Shown: positions 31,016 through 37,576, counted from the first letter of the stretch. The stretch: DNA of 43,076 bases from an uncultured beta proteobacterium (GCA_903828235.1 CAIKLM010000001.1:1-43076), one strand, 5' to 3'. Notes: generated by a model from the sequence alone, not told the origin. Program-made: numbers and translations.

Positions 31016-31449
31016 CACGCCACCGCGCCGGTGTACAGGCCCAGCTGCAGCGCCACGGCCACCAGAGCCGCGCCGAGCACCACCCCGGCGCCCACCTGCA
31101 GCACGCGGCCGTAGCGCGCGCCGCTGGTGAAGCCCCTGTGGAAGCCTTCGTCTTGCCCGGCCTTGTAGGCGGCGGCAACCGCGGCGTGCAGGCGTTCCTC
31201 GTTCACCGAGCGGGCGGTGTTGCCCACCGGGCGCACCAGCGCCAGGCCGCAGGTCAGCAGCTCGGCGCACTGGCCCGCCCACTCCCACAGCCACCAGGCC
31301 AGTGCGGTGGCGATGCCCACCGCCACGATCAGGTTGAGGGCTCGATTGATCCAGCGGTCGACGCGCACCACGGGGGCGCTGTACAGGCGCGCCGCCATGC
31401 GGGTGGGTTCGACGGGGATGGTGTCGTGGAAGTCGCGCGGGATTCTCAT
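31015..31449 (-). CDS. Early membrane protein, 144 aa, two transmembrane segments
   Basis: A 144-residue protein with two hydrophobic segments: LNLIVAVGIATALAWWLWEW (about residues 46-66) and VGAGVVLGAALVAVALQLGL (about 118-140). They are separated by a charged, mostly helical loop with TARSVNEERLHAAVAAAYKAG. AGGAG lies upstream of the ATG at 31449. It sits in the leftward early operon beside another small membrane protein. Early phage membrane proteins often provide superinfection exclusion or affect host envelope functions; that is a possibility from position, not shown by sequence. Confidence 0.6.
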   Translation of the reverse strand: MRIPRDFHDTIPVEPTRMAARLYSAPVVRVDRWINRALNLIVAVGIATALAWWLWEWAGQCAELLTCGLALVRPVGNTARSVNEERLHAAVAAAYKAGQDEGFHRGFTSGARYGRVLQVGAGVVLGAALVAVALQLGLYTGAVA

Positions 31450-31643
31450 GGCAGCGGGCTCCTGTGCGTGGTGGATTGCTCGATGGCGTCGATGAGGCGC
31501 ATGGCGGCGCAGCGGCCGGTGAAGCTGAGCTCCCACGCGCGCACGCGGTGGGCGACCCAGCTGAGGGCCATGCAGGTGGGCAGCAGCAGCAGGCCTTCGG
31601 CCAGCAGCAGGCGGGGGCGGATGAGGGCGGCGAGGCGGTTCAT
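31446..31643 (-). CDS. Small early membrane protein, 65 aa
   Basis: A 65-residue protein with a basic N-terminus (MNRLAALIRPR) and one hydrophobic segment (LLLAEGLLLLPTCMALSWVA, about residues 12-31), followed by a cytoplasmic-type polar tail with RCAAMRLIDAIEQS. It overlaps the next gene (ATGA) and the previous one, so translation is coupled. A single-span inner-membrane protein adjacent to a two-span protein suggests they may act together. No family recognised. Confidence 0.5.
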   Translation of the reverse strand: MNRLAALIRPRLLLAEGLLLLPTCMALSWVAHRVRAWELSFTGRCAAMRLIDAIEQSTTHRSPLP

Positions 31644-31930
31644 GCGGCCTCGGCGGCGTCCAGCTCGGGCGGCGGAAAGGGCCACGCGTCGCGGCGCTCC
31701 ACGCGGCTCTCGGCGCGGGCGATGACCGCGGCGCGCTCGTGGTGCCGGGTGGCGCCTTCGGTGCCCAGGCCCGACAGCTCGGAGCGCTGCGCGAACGCGG
31801 CCTGGCTGGCCGGCGTCATGCAGTCGAGCGCCATCGCCAGCAGGCGGTGCGCGGCCTTCAGCTCAGCCAGCAGCTGCCGCTCGAGCGGCACCGAAGGCCG
31901 GACGCCGGAAACGACCACGGGCCCGCTCAC
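31640..31930 (-). CDS. Hypothetical early protein, 96 aa
   Basis: A 96-residue protein from a GTG overlapping the upstream stop (GTGA). Central helix: LERQLLAELKAAHRLLAMAL, then TPASQAAFAQRSELSGLG and a polar C-terminus with RHHERAAVIARAESRVERRD. Coupling to both neighbours and steady codon use support expression. No domain is recognised; the amphipathic helices would suit a small regulatory or host-takeover protein. Confidence 0.5.
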   Translation of the reverse strand: MSGPVVVSGVRPSVPLERQLLAELKAAHRLLAMALDCMTPASQAAFAQRSELSGLGTEGATRHHERAAVIARAESRVERRDAWPFPPPELDAAEAA

Positions 31931-32094
31931 GGCAGCGCCCTCCGCGTCTGGGCCACAGCGTCCTGGGCCTGGCGCAGCGCGCGCTTCCAGGCCAGGTCGG
32001 TGCGGATCTCGGCCGCGCGGCGCTTCAGCGCGGCGTGCGCCTCAGCGGTCAGGAAGTAGGGGTTGGGTGCCCTGGGCGGGGTCGGAAGAGGCAT
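31927..32094 (-). CDS. First gene of the leftward early operon, 55 aa
   Basis: A 55-residue basic protein: a short Pro-rich start, then PYFLTAEAHAALKRRAAEIR and AWKRALRQAQDAVAQTRRAL, two amphipathic Arg-rich helices. The ATG at 32094 has GGAG seven bases upstream and lies about 22 nt after the predicted PL start, which argues for this start over the ATG at 32124 inside the promoter. The position corresponds to lambda N, and the Arg-rich helical character would be compatible with an RNA-binding antiterminator, but no boxB-like element has been verified, so this is only a suggestion. Confidence 0.55.
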   Translation of the reverse strand: MPLPTPPRAPNPYFLTAEAHAALKRRAAEIRTDLAWKRALRQAQDAVAQTRRALP

Positions 32095-32122
32095 GTGGCG
32101 CTCCGTCGTGTTGACGGGGCGC

Positions 32123-32151
32123 ATTGAAGCATGCTTCCGAAAGAATCGCAA
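32123..32151 (-). promoter_or_regulatory. Leftward early promoter (PL-like)
   Basis: On the minus strand TTGCGA (32151-32146) and TTCAAT (32128-32123) are 17 bp apart. The same pair with the same spacing occurs in the rightward promoter at 32828-32856. Both overlap two repressor-operator palindromes. Confidence 0.7.
32126..32137. promoter_or_regulatory. Operator palindrome, left region, site 1
   Basis: Perfect 12-bp palindrome GAAGCATGCTTC overlapping the -10 element of the leftward promoter; identical to the site at 32842-32853. Confidence 0.8.
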
Positions 32152-32161
32152 GCATGCTTGC
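32148..32161. promoter_or_regulatory. Operator palindrome, left region, site 2
   Basis: Perfect 14-bp palindrome GCAAGCATGCTTGC overlapping the -35 element, centred 23 bp from site 1 and sharing its AAGCATGCTT core. Confidence 0.8.
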
Positions 32162-32306
32162 CCAAGATGCCGCATTGATGCTCGGCGCGGGGCGCCGGCA
32201 GGGTCACATCAGAAGAGGCCCCAGCTGCCGCGGATGCACTGCACCGGCGCTGCACGGCCAGCCCTGCGGCCGGGGGGATGCCCTGGCCTGGCGGGCTGCA
32301 GCATGA
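32162..32306 (-). other. Spacer between repressor gene and left operators
   Basis: No convincing gene. The stretch is GC-rich with several short inverted repeats, but none followed by a T run on the minus strand, so I see no clear terminator after the repressor gene. In lambda this interval carries the rex genes, which are absent here. Confidence 0.4.
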
Positions 32307-32792
32307 TCACATGCGGGTTATGCCGCCTGCGGCCTGCAGTTTGGGTTGAGCGGCAGCCAGGCCAAGCAGCACCTGCGAGCGGTCATCCTCGCCGCCGCCG
32401 CGGGCCCAGCCCGAGAGGATGTCGGCGGCGATGGCGCGGGCTTCGGGTGGCAGGCGCTGCAGCAGGGCGCGCAGGCTAGTCAGGGCGGCCTCGTCGCTGC
32501 AGGTGTAGGGCGGCGGCAGCGGTTCCTGGGCCAAGAGGGCGGTGCAAACCTGCGCCAGCATGGGGCCTTCGCCGGTGGCAAGCCAGAACGGATCGACCTG
32601 CAGGAAGCGCGCCGCGCGCACGCAGTTCTCAGCGGTGTGCGCCTTCGTCTGGCCCCGCAGCACCTGGTGCACCGAGCTGGGCGAGACACCCCTGTCGCCT
32701 TCGGGGCCAACCAGATGGCGCGCGAGATCCGCGACGCTCTTCCTGGCGTGCTTCAGGGCTGTCTGGAGGCGTTCGCCGTAGGTCGTTGCCAT
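32307..32792 (-). CDS. Lysogeny repressor (CI-type, lacking S24 domain)
   Basis: A 161-residue protein. Residues 1-60 form an XRE/Cro-CI helix-turn-helix (ERLQTALKHARKSVADLARH then VSPSSVHQVLRGQTKAH). A conserved VDPFWLATGEGPML segment follows, typical of short phage and mobile-element repressors. The C-terminal 75 residues are helical and show no S24/LexA peptidase motif. It lies between two pairs of near-identical operators, transcribed away from cro, as cI is in lambda. AAGG lies upstream of the chosen ATG. Lack of an autoproteolytic domain suggests induction by an antirepressor or another route rather than RecA-stimulated cleavage. Confidence 0.82.
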   Translation of the reverse strand: MATTYGERLQTALKHARKSVADLARHLVGPEGDRGVSPSSVHQVLRGQTKAHTAENCVRAARFLQVDPFWLATGEGPMLAQVCTALLAQEPLPPPYTCSDEAALTSLRALLQRLPPEARAIAADILSGWARGGGEDDRSQVLLGLAAAQPKLQAAGGITRM

Positions 32793-32817
32793 GCCGTAGA
32801 CCTTACCGGCGGCGCTG

Positions 32818-32831
32818 CGGAGTATGCTTGC
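32818..32831. promoter_or_regulatory. Degenerate operator overlapping the repressor promoter
   Basis: CGGAGTATGCTTGC keeps the right half of the 14-bp operator (10 of 14 positions agree). It is centred 23 bp from the next site, the same spacing as in the left region. On the minus strand it contains CATACT (32826-32821), a likely -10 for the repressor gene, so it could serve as a weak autoregulatory site. Confidence 0.6.
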
Positions 32832-32856
32832 GCGGTTGGGTGAAGCATGCTTCAAT
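32828..32856 (+). promoter_or_regulatory. Rightward early promoter (PR-like)
   Basis: TTGCGC (32828-32833) and TTCAAT (32851-32856) with 17 bp between, parallel to the left promoter. Transcription would start near 32863, only about three bases before the cro ATG. Confidence 0.7.
32842..32853. promoter_or_regulatory. Operator palindrome, right region
   Basis: Perfect 12-bp palindrome GAAGCATGCTTC, identical to the left site at 32126-32137 and placed identically over the -10 region of its promoter. Confidence 0.8.
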
Positions 32857-32865
32857 ACGAGCCCC

Positions 32866-33102
32866 ATGCGCAAATCGACTGCTTTCGTTCTCCTCGGCCC
32901 GGCCGTCAAAGACGTGGCCGAGGCTGTCGGTTGCTCCGGCTCGGCCGTTCGCCAGTGGCCCGAGACGCTGCCGCGGCGCATCGCCGACCGCGTGCTGGCG
33001 GCCTGGGCCCGCAAGCACATGCCCGACGAGCTGCGCGAGCAGCTGGAGCGGGCCGAGCAGGCGGCCGGGCAAGCCCATCAGCCGCTGGCCACTGCGGCCT
33101 GA
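32866..33102 (+). CDS. Cro-like repressor
   Basis: A 78-residue protein whose first 50 residues match short Cro/YdaS-type regulators: FVLLGPAVKDVAEAVGCSGS then VRQWPETLPRRIADRVLAAW, a helix-turn-helix with the recognition helix ending in the conserved Trp-Pro. The C-terminus is polar. It is transcribed divergently from the CI-type repressor from a promoter overlapped by shared operators, so it should antagonise repressor synthesis and favour lytic growth. No Shine-Dalgarno is visible and the promoter's predicted start is next to the ATG, so the mRNA may be leaderless. Confidence 0.85.
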   Translation: MRKSTAFVLLGPAVKDVAEAVGCSGSAVRQWPETLPRRIADRVLAAWARKHMPDELREQLERAEQAAGQAHQPLATAA

Positions 33103-33308
33103 TGGGCTGGCATGAGCGTGCCCACCACCTGGTCGAGCGCGGCTGCTACCGCAGGCATGGCCTGCTGTCGGGCCTGCGCGGCGATGGCCTGCAACGTCAG
33201 CGCGAAGAGGGCCTGCTGCGCTGCGGGCATGGCGGCTTGCAGCGCGAAGGCGAAGCCGCCCAGCACGCTGATGAAGTCGTCTTCCGTCATCGGTGGTTTG
33301 GTTTTCAT
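33078..33308 (-). CDS. Small helical protein encoded antisense next to cro
   Basis: A 76-residue protein on the minus strand, convergent with cro and overlapping its last 25 bases. A near-perfect Shine-Dalgarno (AGGAGGGCACCC before the ATG at 33308) supports translation. The sequence is hydrophobic/Ala-Gln-rich helical (MTEDDFISVLGGFAFALQAA and ALFALTLQAIAAQARQQAM). The plus-strand reading of the same DNA gives an implausible Cys-rich product. Nothing is recognised. Its transcript would run against cro, so it might lower Cro level or be made only in lysogens; both ideas are inference. Confidence 0.6.
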   Translation of the reverse strand: MKTKPPMTEDDFISVLGGFAFALQAAMPAAQQALFALTLQAIAAQARQQAMPAVAAALDQVVGTLMPAHQAAVASG

Positions 33309-33474
33309 GGGTGCCCTCCTGGGGCTGGCAGTCGTGGGGATGGCCAGCGTCGCAACCCGGGCAGGGCACCCGCCCTATCCCTTCACCTGAGCTGACCATG
33401 CTGTGCTCATCCATGGCCGCACTGTGCGGCTGCTTGCCTCTCAACGCCACTCAACAAGATTGCGGGGTGTTGAG
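33309..33474 (+). other. Noncoding region upstream of the second regulator, with CTCAAC repeats
   Basis: No gene seen. CTCAACG (33440-33446) and CTCAACA (33450-33456) form a direct repeat. The second pairs with TGTTGAG (33468-33474) as a 7-bp inverted repeat ending exactly at the base before the next ATG. It may be an operator or a translational control hairpin for the regulator gene. Confidence 0.5.
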
Positions 33475-33861
33475 ATGAGCACGCAGATCGGGCTGCCGGT
33501 GGAGGTGTCCCACCACGAGCTGGCGCGCAAGCCGACGCTGGGCATGGCCATCAAGCTCTGCTACGAGGCCGCGGGCCTGGAGCCGAAGCAAGTGCTGCAA
33601 GCCATCCAGGCCGACAAGGCGCAGCTGTCCCGGTGGGAGAGCGGGCACGAGGGCGTGTGCTGGCCCAAGCTGAAGGCGCTGATGGACACCTGCGGCAACG
33701 ACGCGCCCGTGCTGTGGCAGCTGTACCGCCGCGGCTACGACCTGAGCAGCCTGCGCCGCCGCGAGAGCGACCTGGAGCGCCGCCTGCGCATGGCCGAAGA
33801 GGAGCGCGACGCGCTGAAGCGCCTGCTGCTGGGCGGCAACCCGCTGGTGGGGCCGCGTTGA
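33475..33861 (+). CDS. HTH transcriptional regulator with coiled-coil C-terminus
   Basis: A 128-residue protein. Residues about 14-75 form an XRE-type HTH: LGMAIKLCYEAAGLEPKQVL then IQADKAQLSRWESGHEGVCW, with the conserved SRWESG recognition helix. Residues 88-120 form a charged coiled coil (RRRESDLERRLRMAEEERDA). It stands after cro in the rightward early operon, the position of lambda cII or of replication regulators. A CTCAAC inverted repeat lies directly at its start. Function as a second early regulator is supported by domain and place; which promoter it controls is unknown. Confidence 0.75.
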   Translation: MSTQIGLPVEVSHHELARKPTLGMAIKLCYEAAGLEPKQVLQAIQADKAQLSRWESGHEGVCWPKLKALMDTCGNDAPVLWQLYRRGYDLSSLRRRESDLERRLRMAEEERDALKRLLLGGNPLVGPR

Positions 33862-34127
33862 CCGGCCGCGCCATCACCCCCGAGGGGGTGCACCCCGACG
33901 AGCGCCTGGGCCAGGACGACATGGCCACGCGCCGCGAGGGCGAGTTCCTGGCCGCCGCGCTGCGCCAGCAGGCCGCCCGCGCTGCCCGGGCCGGGGCCGC
34001 CACCGGCACGTGCTCCAACTGCGGCGAGCTCTGCCTGCCGCAGACGGTGTACTGCGACGCCGACTGCAGAGCCGACCACGAGAAGCGCCTGCGGGTGCAG
34101 GCGCGCCAGGGAGGCTCGGCTCGTTGA
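33858..34127 (+). CDS. Zinc-finger-like small protein, 89 aa
   Basis: An 89-residue protein probably starting at a TTG (33858) that overlaps the regulator's stop (TTGA); a GTG at 33888 is an alternative. Near the C-terminus it has CSNCGELCLPQTVYCDADCR, whose cysteines (pattern C-x2-C-x3-C ... C-x3-C) suggest a treble-clef or zinc-ribbon. Its stop overlaps the primase start in TGATG, so the two are coupled. Zinc-ribbon partners of primases are common, and a role in replication is a reasonable inference. N-terminal residues are polar and helical. Confidence 0.6.
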   Translation: MTGRAITPEGVHPDERLGQDDMATRREGEFLAAALRQQAARAARAGAATGTCSNCGELCLPQTVYCDADCRADHEKRLRVQARQGGSAR

Positions 34128-36634
34128 TGGCTGCGCCCAAGATCAGCCCCGAGCGCGCCGCGCTCGTCGAGCGCCTGGCCACAACGATGCCGCGCGCCAT
34201 GCGCGAGCGCGCGCAGTGGCTGCTGTGGAAGCTGGAAGAGGTGGAGGGCCGCAAGGGCCTGCAGAAGGTGCCGTACTACGGCGACGGCGGCAAGCGCTTC
34301 GGCGACCTGGGCAGCGCGAAAGACCGCCGCCGGCTGCTGAGCCTGGATGCCGTGCTGCAGCGCTTCACGCGCATGCCGGCGATGAGCGGCGTGGGGTTCG
34401 CCTTCCTCGACGGCGACGGCCTGGTGGGCATCGACCTGGACTGGAAGGAAGAGCCCGATGGGCAGCCGCTCGAGCACCACGAGGCCGTGATCGCGGCGTG
34501 CGACTCGTACACCGAGTTCTCGCCGTCGGGCAAGGGCGTGCACATCATCACCGAGGGCCGCTGCGACAGCTTCAAGCACGACGCGATCGGGGTCGAGGTG
34601 TACTGCGGCGGCCGGTACTTCACGTGCACCGGCGTGCGCATGGACAGCCGCGCGGCCGAGGTGATGCCCCTGGCGCCCGATGCCCTGGCCTACCTGCAGG
34701 AGATCGTCGCGGCCAGCAAGGAGGCCGCCAAGGCCGCCCGGCGCGCCGACGCCCCGCCGCCGCCGGCGGCACCGGCCCGGCCGGCGGCGGGGCCCTCTCC
34801 GCCTGGCCGACACGAGAACCCGCGCCAGCAGGGCGACGACTTCAAGCGCGTGAACCAGGCCGCCTACGCCGCGCTGGCGCGCTGGGTGCCGCAGGTCTTC
34901 AGCGAGGCCAAGCCCTGGCGCAACGGCTACCGCGTCACCAGCAAGGCCTTGGGGCGCAACCTCGAGGAAGACCTGCAGCTCACGCCCGAGGGCATCATGG
35001 ACTTCGGCGAAGAGCAGGGCATGTCGCCCATCGACGTGGTCATGAAGTGGGCGCCGGGGTGTGCTCGCCCCAAGGACGCGCTGCTGTGGCTGGCCTCGGC
35101 GCTGGGCGTGGAGGTGCAGGCCGCCAAGCCACGGCTGCGGCTGGCCACCAGCGCTGGCGCGCCAGCACCCGCATCCGAGCCGGCCGAGCCGGCTGAGGAA
35201 CCCCCGCCCCCCGACGAAGGCAACGAGCCGCCCGCGCGCAAGCGCGCTCGTGGCCGGGCTGGCGGCGCCGACGCGCCGCCAGGGGGGGAGGGGGGAGGTG
35301 TCGTCCAGCGGCTGCTGAAGAGCTTCGCGCTGGTGTACGGCACCGACCTGGTCTGGGACGGTGAGCAGCGCGCCACGATGCAGGTGAAGAACCTGCGGCT
35401 GCTGTTCGGCAGCCCCTTCGTGAACAGCTGGCTGGGGCACCCGGAGCGGCGCCTGCTGAAGCCGGAGCAGATCGTCTTCGAGCCGGGCGTCGAGGTGGGC
35501 GACGGCTGCGTCAACCTGTGGGGCGGCATGCCGACGAAGCCGGTGCCCTGCACCGAGGGCGACGTGGCGCCCATCCTCGACCTGCTGCGCCACCTGACCA
35601 GCCTGTCGGGCCGCAGCGACGAGGAGGTCGACGCGGTGTACACGCAGGTGCTGCGCTGGTGTGCGCTGATCGTGCAGCAGCCGGGCGCGAAGATCCGCTT
35701 CGCGCTGGTGTTCCACGGGCCGCAGGGCACGGGAAAGAACCTGTTCTGGGACGCCTTCCGGCGCATCCTGGGCAAGTACGGGAAGATGGTGGGCCAGTCC
35801 GAGCTGGACGATCGCTTCAACGGCTACATGAGCGGCAAGCTGCTGCTCATCGGCAACGAGGTCGTCACCCGGCAGGAGCTGTTCCACCAGAAGAACAAGC
35901 TCAAGTGGGTGATCACCGAGGACGAGATCCCCATCCGCGGCATGCACCAGGAGGTGCGCTGGGAGAGCAACCACGCGAACGTGGTCTTCCTCTCCAACGA
36001 GCTGCAGCCCGTGGCGCTGGAGAAGGACGACCGGCGCCACCTGGTCATCTACACGCCAGCGGCCGAGAGCCCGAGCCTGTACCTGCGCGTCGCGGAGTTC
36101 CTGCGCAACGATGGCGTGGGCAAGTTCATGCACTACCTGCAGCAGGTGGACCTGGGCGACTTCAACGAGTACACGAAGCCGCTGATGACCAAGGCGAAGG
36201 AGGCCCTGGTCGAGCTGGGCCTGAAGCCTGCCGAGCGCTTCGTGAACGACTGGCTGGGCGGATACCTCGGCATCCCTGTCCACCCTTGCAGCGCCACGCA
36301 GCTGTTCACGCTGTTCCGCCGATGGGCGGACAGCGAGAACGAGCGGTACATCGGCAACCAGGCCACGTTCACCCGATCGGTCGAGCGGCACGTGGGCGAA
36401 ACCGTGGAGCGCGACGAGCAAGGGCATCGGCTGCCCGTGGCGCTGACCTACAAGCCGGTGGCCGTGCGAGTCAGCCAAGCCGAGCGGCGCACGGTGCGGT
36501 GCTGGATTCCACGCGGCACCGGGCCGCTGAATGGGGTGACCGAGGGCGAGTGGATGTGGGGCTGCCTCGAAGACTTCGAGAAGCACCTCACCCGCTTCGG
36601 CCGCAAGGCCGTCGGCGAAGGGGAGGGCACCTGA
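34127..36634 (+). CDS. Primase-polymerase / SF3-type helicase fusion
   Basis: An 835-residue replication protein. Residues about 25-190 resemble archaeo-eukaryotic primase-polymerases of the NrS-1 kind: DGDGLVGIDLDWK gives metal ligands Asp103 and Asp105, SPSGKGVH at 132-139 gives the Ser-x-x-His-type nucleotide motif, and Glu157 in GVEVYCGGRYF with Arg163 follows. A Pro/Ala linker (205-235) leads to a middle domain. The C-terminal helicase (DUF5906-like) has Walker A GPQGTGKN at 530-537, a downstream LLLIGNEVV Walker B-like strand and VVFLSNELQP sensor. It likely primes and unwinds at the phage origin, with the host polymerase completing synthesis. Coupled upstream to the zinc-finger gene. 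Confidence 0.88.
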   Translation: MAAPKISPERAALVERLATTMPRAMRERAQWLLWKLEEVEGRKGLQKVPYYGDGGKRFGDLGSAKDRRRLLSLDAVLQRFTRMPAMSGVGFAFLDGDGLVGIDLDWKEEPDGQPLEHHEAVIAACDSYTEFSPSGKGVHIITEGRCDSFKHDAIGVEVYCGGRYFTCTGVRMDSRAAEVMPLAPDALAYLQEIVAASKEAAKAARRADAPPPPAAPARPAAGPSPPGRHENPRQQGDDFKRVNQAAYAALARWVPQVFSEAKPWRNGYRVTSKALGRNLEEDLQLTPEGIMDFGEEQGMSPIDVVMKWAPGCARPKDALLWLASALGVEVQAAKPRLRLATSAGAPAPASEPAEPAEEPPPPDEGNEPPARKRARGRAGGADAPPGGEGGGVVQRLLKSFALVYGTDLVWDGEQRATMQVKNLRLLFGSPFVNSWLGHPERRLLKPEQIVFEPGVEVGDGCVNLWGGMPTKPVPCTEGDVAPILDLLRHLTSLSGRSDEEVDAVYTQVLRWCALIVQQPGAKIRFALVFHGPQGTGKNLFWDAFRRILGKYGKMVGQSELDDRFNGYMSGKLLLIGNEVVTRQELFHQKNKLKWVITEDEIPIRGMHQEVRWESNHANVVFLSNELQPVALEKDDRRHLVIYTPAAESPSLYLRVAEFLRNDGVGKFMHYLQQVDLGDFNEYTKPLMTKAKEALVELGLKPAERFVNDWLGGYLGIPVHPCSATQLFTLFRRWADSENERYIGNQATFTRSVERHVGETVERDEQGHRLPVALTYKPVAVRVSQAERRTVRCWIPRGTGPLNGVTEGEWMWGCLEDFEKHLTRFGRKAVGEGEGT

Positions 36635-37039
36635 TGCGCCGCGCCTGTTACGCCGCTGTTTCGCGGCCGTTACGCCGTAAGTCCCTGTCGTTACTTGTGT
36701 TCCGCCGTTACGCGCGCGCGCCCGCATGCACTGCGATGGCGGGGCGGCGTCTCGCCTCGTTCATCCCTTCCCCCTTCCTAGAGCAACGAACCCCCCGTAA
36801 CAGCGAAACACAAGTAACGACAGGGACTTACGGCGCAACAGCAAAGCAACAGGCGGAACAGGAAGCCCGGCTGGGTCTTAACCGCCGGTCCTTGTGCCGT
36901 ACAAGCGCCGGACGAGCGGGCAGGCACCCCCTTTGGGTCCTCCCAGACCGAGGCGCCATGCGGGTAATTCGGCCCCCGTCTGCGCGCCAGTGGCTGGCGA
37001 GCCACTTTCCTGACGCCTTGCCTGACAGGAGGGCGTCAG
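36635..37039 (+). other. Repeat-rich noncoding region: replication origin or cos candidate
   Basis: About 400 bp without a convincing gene between the primase-helicase and terminase genes, and richer in A and T than the flanks at its start. It contains six GTTAC pentamers (36647, 36669, 36690 and 36707 forward; 36797 and 36814 inverted), a long inverted repeat and, at its right end, two hairpins before the small terminase gene. In lambda the cos site lies just before the small terminase gene, and origins often lie beside the initiator gene; both fit this interval. Confidence 0.6.
36673..36835. repeat. 40-bp inverted repeat with 83-bp spacer
   Basis: The left arm (36673-36712) and right arm (36796-36835) are reverse complements over 40 bp with two mismatches; 29 bp (from the CGCCGTAAG end) are perfect. 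Each arm contains GTTAC elements. Outside the arms, weaker similarity continues. No T run follows the right arm, which argues against a simple terminator. Confidence 0.85.
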
Positions 37040-37040
37040 G
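36990..37040 (+). promoter_or_regulatory. Hairpins around the small terminase ribosome-binding site
   Basis: GTGGCT (36990-36995) pairs with AGCCAC (37000-37005). CCTGACGCC (37009-37017) pairs perfectly with GGCGTCAGG (37032-37040), whose last base is the first base of the GTG start. The AGGAGGG Shine-Dalgarno (37027-37033) lies in the loop and stem, so folding would mask it. This may control translation of the small terminase. Confidence 0.6.
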
Positions 37041-37576
37041 TGGCTGCTGACATGACGATCAGCGACTGGGCCCGGTCTGTCGGCATCAGCCGCCAGTCGG
37101 CGCACGAGGCCATCAAGCGCTGCGCGATCCCCGTCACCGACGGCCGCGTGGACGCGTTGGTGGCGACCACGCTGTACCGCGCGCGCACTCGCATCCGCAG
37201 CAACACGCGCCAGGCCGAAGCCGCCCCGGCCGCGGCGGCTGCGCCGGCCTCCAGCCCGCCAGCGTCACCGGGCGCGCCGACCGCCGCCGATCACGACCTG
37301 CGCCGCAAGGCGGCCGAGGCCGACATGGCCGAGCTCGAAGCCAGGCGCAAGGCCGGCGCGCTGATGGCCGTGGATCCGGCCGAGCGCGCCGCCTTCGAGG
37401 CCTTCCGCGAGCTGCGCGACGCCACCTTCAGCGCCATCCGCAGCGCGTCGCCCCAGGTGCTGGGCCTGACCGAGGTGCGCGAGGTGCAGCACCTGCTCGA
37501 AGACGCCCTGCGCGCGGCGTATGCCGACTTCGAGGCCCGCATGCAGCACCGCCTGGCGGAGGCCGCCAAGCCATGA
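37040..37576 (+). CDS. Terminase small subunit (Nu1-like)
   Basis: A 178-residue protein. Residues 5-40 form a winged-helix DNA-binding domain of gpNu1 type (TISDWARSVGISRQSAHEAI then CAIPVTDGRVD). An Ala/Pro linker (65-85) and a helical C-terminal half (MAELEARRKAGALMAVDPAE, then FEAFRELRDATFSAIRS) for contact with the large subunit follow. GTG at 37040 is preferred over the ATG at 37052 because AGGAGGG is six bases before it. It recognises the packaging site, probably in the repeat-rich region just upstream. The stop overlaps the large subunit start (ATGA). Confidence 0.88.
   Translation: MAADMTISDWARSVGISRQSAHEAIKRCAIPVTDGRVDALVATTLYRARTRIRSNTRQAEAAPAAAAAPASSPPASPGAPTAADHDLRRKAAEADMAELEARRKAGALMAVDPAERAAFEAFRELRDATFSAIRSASPQVLGLTEVREVQHLLEDALRAAYADFEARMQHRLAEAAKP

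Noticed and set aside
33112..33390. A 92-codon plus-strand gene with a hydrophobic C-terminus after cro
   Set aside because: Its N-terminal half is an implausible Cys/Ala/Met-rich sequence and it has no Shine-Dalgarno, whereas the minus-strand frame has AGGAGG correctly spaced.
33551..36727. A 1058-codon minus-strand frame across the primase-helicase
   Set aside because: No domains, contradicts the strongly supported plus-strand replication gene.
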